Assembly: GCF_001431625.1 (NCBI RefSeq)
Contig: NZ_LLXT01000136.1
Span: 26,785-90,784, forward strand
DNA length: 64,000 bases
Source: Stenotrophomonas geniculata ATCC 19374 = JCM 13324
GTDB lineage: Bacteria; Pseudomonadota; Gammaproteobacteria; Xanthomonadales; Xanthomonadaceae
Direction: 5' to 3'
Shown here piece after piece: positions 62,167 through 64,000 of this stretch. Below the pieces are notes generated by a model. The model saw only the letters and a program-made list of their open reading frames with translations, had not been told where the DNA came from and made no database searches. Both the position numbers and the translations under genes were made by a program. Within the stretch, counting starts at the first letter, position 1. Every line of letters begins with the position of its first letter.

Positions 62167-63885
62167 GTGTCCCGACGCCTTGCCCGTTCCCTGCTCGCCA
62201 CCGCCGTGCTCGCCGCCATGCCTGCACTGTCCTTCGCCGCCGACCGCATTACCGGCCAGACCTTCGCCACCCGTTCGGAGGTGATCGCCCCGCACGCGAT
62301 GGCCGCCACGTCGCAGCCGCTGGCCACCCAGATCGCGCTGGACGTGATGAAGGGCGGCGGTTCGGCAGTGGACGCTGCGATTGCCGCCAACGCCGCGCTC
62401 GGCCTGATGGAGCCCACCGGCAACGGCATCGGCGGCGACCTGTTCGCCATCGTCTGGGACCCGAAGACGCAGAAGCTCTATGGCTACAACGGCTCGGGCC
62501 GCTCGCCGAAATCGCTCACCCTGGCCGAGTTCCAGCGCCGTGGCCTGAAGGACATTCCGGCCACCGGCCCGCTGCCGGTGTCGGTGCCCGGCGCGGTCGA
62601 TGGCTGGTTCGCGCTGCACGAACGCTTCGGCCGCAAGCCAATGGCCGACAACCTCGCGCCGGCCATCCGCTATGCCCGCGAAGGGCACCCGGTGGCCGAA
62701 GTGATCGCGTACTACTGGGACCGCTCGGTGCCGAAGTTGTCGCAGTACCCGGGCTTCAAGGAGCAGTTCACGATCAACGGCCATGCCCCGCGCAAGGGCG
62801 AGATGTGGAAGAACCCGAACCTGGCCAGCACCCTGCAGAAGATCGCCGACGGCGGCCGCGACGCCTTCTACAAGGGGGACATCGCCCGCACCATCGGCGA
62901 CTACTTCAAGGCCAACGGTGGCTACCTGAGTTACCAGGACATGGCCGACCACCATGGTGAATGGGTCGAGCCCGTCAGCAGCAACTACCGTGGCTACGAC
63001 GTGTGGGAGCTGCCGCCGAACAGCCAGGGCATTGCCGCGCTGCAGATACTCAACGTGCTGGAAGGCTACGACTTCTCGAAGATCCCGTTCGGTTCACCGG
63101 AGCATGTGCACCTGTTCGTTGAAGCGAAGAAGCTGGCCTTCGCCGACCGTGCACGCTTCTACGCCGACATGGCATTCCAGCCGGCACCTGTGCAGAAGCT
63201 GATCTCCAAGGAGTACGCCGCGCAGCGCCGCGCGCTGATCTCGATGGACAAGGCGTTGAAGGAAGTGCAGCCGGGCACGCCGAAGCAGCTGGAGGAGGGC
63301 GACACGATCTACATGACCGTGGCCGATGCCGACGGCATGATGGTGTCGCTGATCCAGTCCAACTACCGCGGCATGGGCAGTGGCATGGCGCCGCCGGGGC
63401 TGGGCTTCATCCTGCAGGACCGTGGCGAGATGTTCGTGTTGCAGAAGAATCATCCCAACGGTTATGCGCCGGGCAAGCGCCCGTTCCAGACCATCATTCC
63501 GGCCTTCATCACCAAGGGTGGCAAGCCGTACGCCAGCTTCGGCGTGATGGGCGGCGCGATGCAGCCGCAGGGCCACGCGCAGATCGTGATGAACCTGGTG
63601 GACTTCGGGATGAACCTGCAGGAAGCCGGCGATGCGCCGCGCATCCAGCACGAAGGTTCAACGGAACCGACCGGGCAGGCCACGGCGATGACCGACGGCG
63701 GCGAAGTGAATCTGGAAACCGGCTTCCCGTATGAAACGGTGCGCGCGCTGATGCGCAAGGGACATCGCATCGTGTTCGCCGACGGCCCGTATGGCGGGTA
63801 CCAGGCGATCATGCGTGATCCGGAGACGGGCGTGTATTACGGCGCGTCGGAGAGCCGCAAGGATGGGCAGGCGGCGGGGTATTGA
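62167..63885 (+). CDS. ggt: Gamma-glutamyltransferase
   Basis: 572 residues from a GTG at 62167, chosen because the product then opens with a signal peptide (SRRLARSLLATAVLAAMPAL, cut before ADRITG); an in-frame ATG at 62092 would add 25 residues. It is an Ntn hydrolase that self-cleaves and transfers or hydrolyses the gamma-glutamyl group of glutathione in the periplasm. Features are GGSAVDAAIAANAALGLMEP, TGNGIGGDLFAIVW, and the predicted nucleophile Thr380 in EEGDTIYMTVADADG, where the usual Thr-His after the nucleophile is Ile-Tyr. GGAMQPQGHAQIVMNLVDFG closes the small subunit. Divergent from the ilv-leu operon. Confidence 0.9.
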   Translation: MSRRLARSLLATAVLAAMPALSFAADRITGQTFATRSEVIAPHAMAATSQPLATQIALDVMKGGGSAVDAAIAANAALGLMEPTGNGIGGDLFAIVWDPKTQKLYGYNGSGRSPKSLTLAEFQRRGLKDIPATGPLPVSVPGAVDGWFALHERFGRKPMADNLAPAIRYAREGHPVAEVIAYYWDRSVPKLSQYPGFKEQFTINGHAPRKGEMWKNPNLASTLQKIADGGRDAFYKGDIARTIGDYFKANGGYLSYQDMADHHGEWVEPVSSNYRGYDVWELPPNSQGIAALQILNVLEGYDFSKIPFGSPEHVHLFVEAKKLAFADRARFYADMAFQPAPVQKLISKEYAAQRRALISMDKALKEVQPGTPKQLEEGDTIYMTVADADGMMVSLIQSNYRGMGSGMAPPGLGFILQDRGEMFVLQKNHPNGYAPGKRPFQTIIPAFITKGGKPYASFGVMGGAMQPQGHAQIVMNLVDFGMNLQEAGDAPRIQHEGSTEPTGQATAMTDGGEVNLETGFPYETVRALMRKGHRIVFADGPYGGYQAIMRDPETGVYYGASESRKDGQAAGY

Positions 63886-63978
63886 GGTTTTCCGGCCACC
63901 GGGCTGAGCCTCCTCTGCGGTGGTGGTTCGTGGAAGCGGGATCATGTGATTGGGCCGGGCGGGCGGATTGTCTGGGGG

Positions 63979-64000
63979 CCGCTGCAAGTACGTCCATGTA
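63979..64000 (+). repeat. Truncated third copy of the long palindromic element
   Basis: CAAGTACGTCCATGTA at the very end of the window matches the core of copy B (CAAGTACGTCCCTGTA on its minus strand) at 15 of 16 positions, at the right distance from a GC-rich stem-like stretch. The rest lies outside the window. Confidence 0.5.

Noticed and set aside
61543..62955. 470-codon open frame on the minus strand
   Set aside because: Antisense to ggt for most of its length and continues through the attenuator; only its final 33 codons were kept, as a low-confidence leader-like ORF.

Overview
The window looks like chromosomal DNA of Stenotrophomonas, most likely the S. maltophilia complex. It has high GC content with strongly GC-biased third codon positions. 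It carries dispersed GTAG-headed palindromes of the SMAG type. It also holds a tolC-pcm-tetR/MFP-RND cluster with the same gene order as the S. maltophilia smeOP-tolCSm efflux locus. I see no rRNA, tRNA, CRISPR array, transposase or phage gene. The content is mostly core metabolism and envelope functions with short intergenic regions.

Layout. 1-2.3 kb: two exported amidohydrolases in tandem, the first cut by the window edge. 2.5-11 kb: AMP nucleosidase, a DUF924 protein, a glutaredoxin/A-type-carrier-like/rhodanese fusion, a NodB-type deacetylase, an aminotransferase-SGNH hydrolase-methyltransferase operon, the ribosome-assembly GTPase RsgA and a QEGLA-motif (DUF1704) protein. 11-11.5 kb: two homologous long palindromic elements. 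11.5-14.5 kb: a TonB-dependent receptor and an exported protein of unknown function.

14.6-31.1 kb is a carboxylate-uptake region. A porin-CitMHS transporter-acetoacetyl-CoA reductase operon faces a TctD/TctE two-component system with its own periplasmic binding protein. Next come a NarL-type regulator, a hybrid sensor kinase with a dCACHE-like sensor, a second OprP-like porin, DctA and malic enzyme MaeB. Together they look able to sense, import and metabolise citrate and C4-dicarboxylates. 31.5-35.6 kb: a basic-secretory-protein family peptidase and a GH92 alpha-mannosidase in one operon. 36-41 kb: envelope glycolipid genes (CHCC zinc-finger protein, GT4 glycosyltransferase, O-antigen-ligase-like polymerase, LpxL-type acyltransferase, Kdo transferase WaaA). 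41.3-49.8 kb: an APC-like membrane protein and the smeOP-tolCSm efflux cluster. 49.9-51.7 kb: a LysR regulator divergent from a short-chain dehydrogenase.

51.8-61.9 kb is one long minus-strand branched-chain amino acid operon: ilvC-ilvG-ilvM-(small ORF)-ilvA-leuA-methyltransferase-leuC-leuD-leuB. The ilvM-to-leuA and leuC-to-leuB junctions overlap by a few bases; short gaps separate ilvC/ilvG, leuA/methyltransferase and methyltransferase/leuC. Upstream of ilvC I found a 42-codon leader peptide with seven consecutive Ile/Leu/Val codons, a rho-independent terminator and a segment that can pair with it as antiterminator. This is a readable transcription-attenuation device, possibly translated from a leaderless message. 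A second terminator-like hairpin behind a Thr-rich 33-codon ORF lies between it and ilvC. A gamma-glutamyltransferase gene diverges from the operon, and the window ends in what looks like a third, truncated copy of the long palindromic element.
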